NCBI GenBank assembly: GCA_035405645.1
Contig: DAONJL010000081.1
Span: forward strand, 1 to 6,765
Direction: 5' to 3'
Source: DAONJL01 sp035405645 [NCBI: bacterium]
GTDB taxonomy: Bacteria > JAGOBX01 > DAONJL01
Length of the DNA stretch: 6,765 bases
Shown: one piece after another, positions 5,894-6,765 of the stretch
Layout: each line of letters begins with the position of its first letter
Position numbering within the stretch: the first letter of the stretch is position 1
Notes under the pieces: generated by a model
Told to the model about the DNA's origin: nothing
Database searches by the model: none
What the model saw: the letters and a program-made list of their open reading frames with translations, nothing else
Position numbers and translations under genes: made by a program

Positions 5894-6652
5894 TTGAAAA
5901 AAAATATTTCAAAAAAATTTGTTTTATGTATTATTCCAGCGCGCGCTGGTTCAAAGCGTTTGCCAAATAAAAATATTATGTTACTTAATGGTAAACCGCT
6001 TATAGCTTATCCAATTGAAGTTGCATTAAAATCAAAATGCTTTGATGATGTGATAGTATCAACAGATAGCGAAAAGATTGCCAATTTAGCAAAAGATTAT
6101 GGCGCAAATATACCATTTATGCGACCAAAAAAATTAGCAACAGCAAAATCGCCTGTTGCTGATACATTAGTTTGGACAATAAATAAATATGAAAAAATGT
6201 ATAATAAAATAATCGATATTTTAGTTATGCTTCAAACGACTACTCCGACTACAACAATAGAAGATATAAAAGATTGTCTTAATTTGATTTTGAAGAAAAA
6301 TTATGATTCGGCAATCACAGTTTTTAAAGTAAATGATAGACCTGAATGGTGCGGCATAATAAAAAATAAGAAATTTCAAAAATATTTTACTGCCAAACAA
6401 ATAAAAGAAATGGCAAAAAAGGATTGGTATATGCCGAGCGGCGGAGTTTATGCAGTAAAATCAAAAGTGTTTTTGAAATATAAAACATTTTTTACAAATA
6501 ATTGCGGTTATGTGCTTATTCCGCCAGAACGAAATACTGATATTGATACAATAATGGATTTCAAATTTGCCGACTATTTATTAAGCGCCACGAATAATAT
6601 AGCCACGAATAACACGAATAGGACACGAATAAAAAATAACTTAATTAAGTAA
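5894..6652 (+). CDS. legF: CMP-nonulosonate cytidylyltransferase (CMP-sialic/legionaminic acid synthetase)
   Basis: A 252-residue cytoplasmic enzyme that activates a nonulosonic acid with CTP to the CMP-sugar used by glycosyltransferases. IPARAGSKRLPNKN at 14-27 is the CTP-binding signature. STDSE at 56-60, the LATAKSPVADT segment (81-91), RPEW (149-152), PSGGVY (181-186) and NTDIDTIMDF (214-223) follow the family order. Two signatures differ from the usual LQPTSPLR and NGAIY: here they read LQTTTPTT (113-120) and SGGVY. The catalytic domain ends near DYLLS (~231). The last ~21 residues are encoded by a CACGAATA repeat and make the protein longer than the ~230 typical of LegF/PtmB. The start is TTG, supported by AAGAGGA at 5880-5886. 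The LegG- and PtmE-like genes upstream favour legionaminic acid over Neu5Ac; NeuA is the alternative name. Confidence 0.88.
   Translation: MKKNISKKFVLCIIPARAGSKRLPNKNIMLLNGKPLIAYPIEVALKSKCFDDVIVSTDSEKIANLAKDYGANIPFMRPKKLATAKSPVADTLVWTINKYEKMYNKIIDILVMLQTTTPTTTIEDIKDCLNLILKKNYDSAITVFKVNDRPEWCGIIKNKKFQKYFTAKQIKEMAKKDWYMPSGGVYAVKSKVFLKYKTFFTNNCGYVLIPPERNTDIDTIMDFKFADYLLSATNNIATNNTNRTRIKNNLIK
6589..6631 (+). repeat. CACGAATA repeat overlapping the end of the CMP-sugar synthetase gene
   Basis: CACGAATA occurs four times, at 6589-6596, 6604-6611, 6613-6620 and 6624-6631. The first two lie within a 15-base unit (GCCACGAATAA plus a short link). Translated in the gene frame it gives ATNN-I-ATNN-TN-RTR. 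A related-looking degenerate unit (ATTAGTGTAAATTAGCAG) follows at 6660-6677, after the stop. I recall similar CACGAAT-rich strings scattered between genes of other AT-rich uncultured bacteria, but that is memory, not a search. Confidence 0.7.
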
Positions 6653-6683
6653 TTTAAAGATTAGTGTAAATTAGCAGTTAAAG

Positions 6684-6702
6684 TTCTTATAAATAATAAG
6701 AA
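6684..6702 (+). other. AT-rich hairpin with an alternative distal pairing arm
   Basis: TTCTTAT (6684-6690) and ATAAGAA (6696-6702) form a perfect 7-base stem with a 5-base loop. The same left arm, extended to TTCTTATA (6684-6691), also matches TATAAGAA at 6717-6724 over 8 bases, so two pairings compete. With only one G-C pair per stem it would be weak. It lies 31 bases after the last stop codon and might act as a poor terminator, or may mean nothing in such AT-rich DNA. Confidence 0.25.
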
Positions 6703-6731
6703 TAAAAAATAATGCGTATAAGAAAAAATAT

Positions 6732-6760
6732 TTGACAAAATGAATAAATTAGAATAAATT
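6732..6760 (+). promoter_or_regulatory. Possible promoter for a gene beyond the window
   Basis: TTGACA at 6732-6737 is a perfect -35 hexamer. At 17-base spacing the -10 would be TAAATT (6755-6760), only 4 of 6. The better hexamer TAGAAT (6750-6755) is too close. The match is weaker than the promoter before the DUF4143 gene, and no gene is visible behind it. Confidence 0.3.
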
Positions 6761-6765
6761 TGAAA

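Noticed and set aside
6589-6631. CACGAATA copies as a CRISPR array
   Set aside because: Units are only 8 bases, spacing is 9-15 bases and irregular, there are no unique spacers of normal length, and no cas genes are nearby.

Overview
The window is very AT-rich (roughly a quarter G+C by eye) and reads as bacterial. Ribosome binding sites are of the AGAGGTG type, spacing is operon-like, and one gene has a near-consensus sigma-70 promoter. No rRNA, tRNA or CRISPR array was seen. The taxon cannot be fixed from the sequence; an AT-rich anaerobe or candidate-phylum bacterium is plausible but is only an inference.

Layout, all genes on the + strand. Bases 1-585 hold the C-terminal half of a NeuC/LegG-type hydrolysing sugar-nucleotide 2-epimerase. 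Bases 610-1656 hold a two-CBS-domain sugar-1-phosphate nucleotidyltransferase of the PtmE type. Bases 1706-3028 hold a PLP-dependent DegT/DnrJ/EryC1/StrS sugar aminotransferase. Bases 3029-3323 have no secure gene, only a doubtful 36-codon frame. Bases 3324-4409 hold an ATPase_2 ('archaeal-type') AAA ATPase. Bases 4410-4697 are non-coding and end in a strong promoter lying directly against the next start codon. Bases 4698-5891 hold an AAA_14/DUF4143 ATPase with a PD-(D/E)XK-like C-terminus. Bases 5894-6652 hold a CMP-nonulosonate (sialic/legionaminic acid) cytidylyltransferase starting at TTG. The 3' end of that gene, and the bases just after it, contain a CACGAATA repeat and a small AT-rich hairpin.

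The epimerase, PtmE-like enzyme and CMP-sugar synthetase together point to part of a nonulosonic acid pathway, most like the GDP-linked legionaminic acid route of Campylobacter (PtmE, LegG, LegF/PtmB). The product would decorate a surface glycan or glycoprotein. The synthase (LegI/NeuB), dehydratase and acetyltransferase are not in the window and may lie upstream. The DegT enzyme could be the pathway aminotransferase or could serve another sugar.

The two P-loop ATPases have no obvious role in sugar synthesis and split the cluster between the aminotransferase and the CMP-sugar synthetase. The first has clearly different isoleucine codon use (ATA instead of ATT). The second appears to be transcribed as a leaderless mRNA and is tightly coupled to the CMP-sugar synthetase. 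The most natural reading is accessory cargo inserted into a surface-sugar locus, leaving the last sugar gene dependent on the cargo promoter. The most distinctive local observations are this leaderless arrangement and the repeat-derived tail of the cytidylyltransferase.
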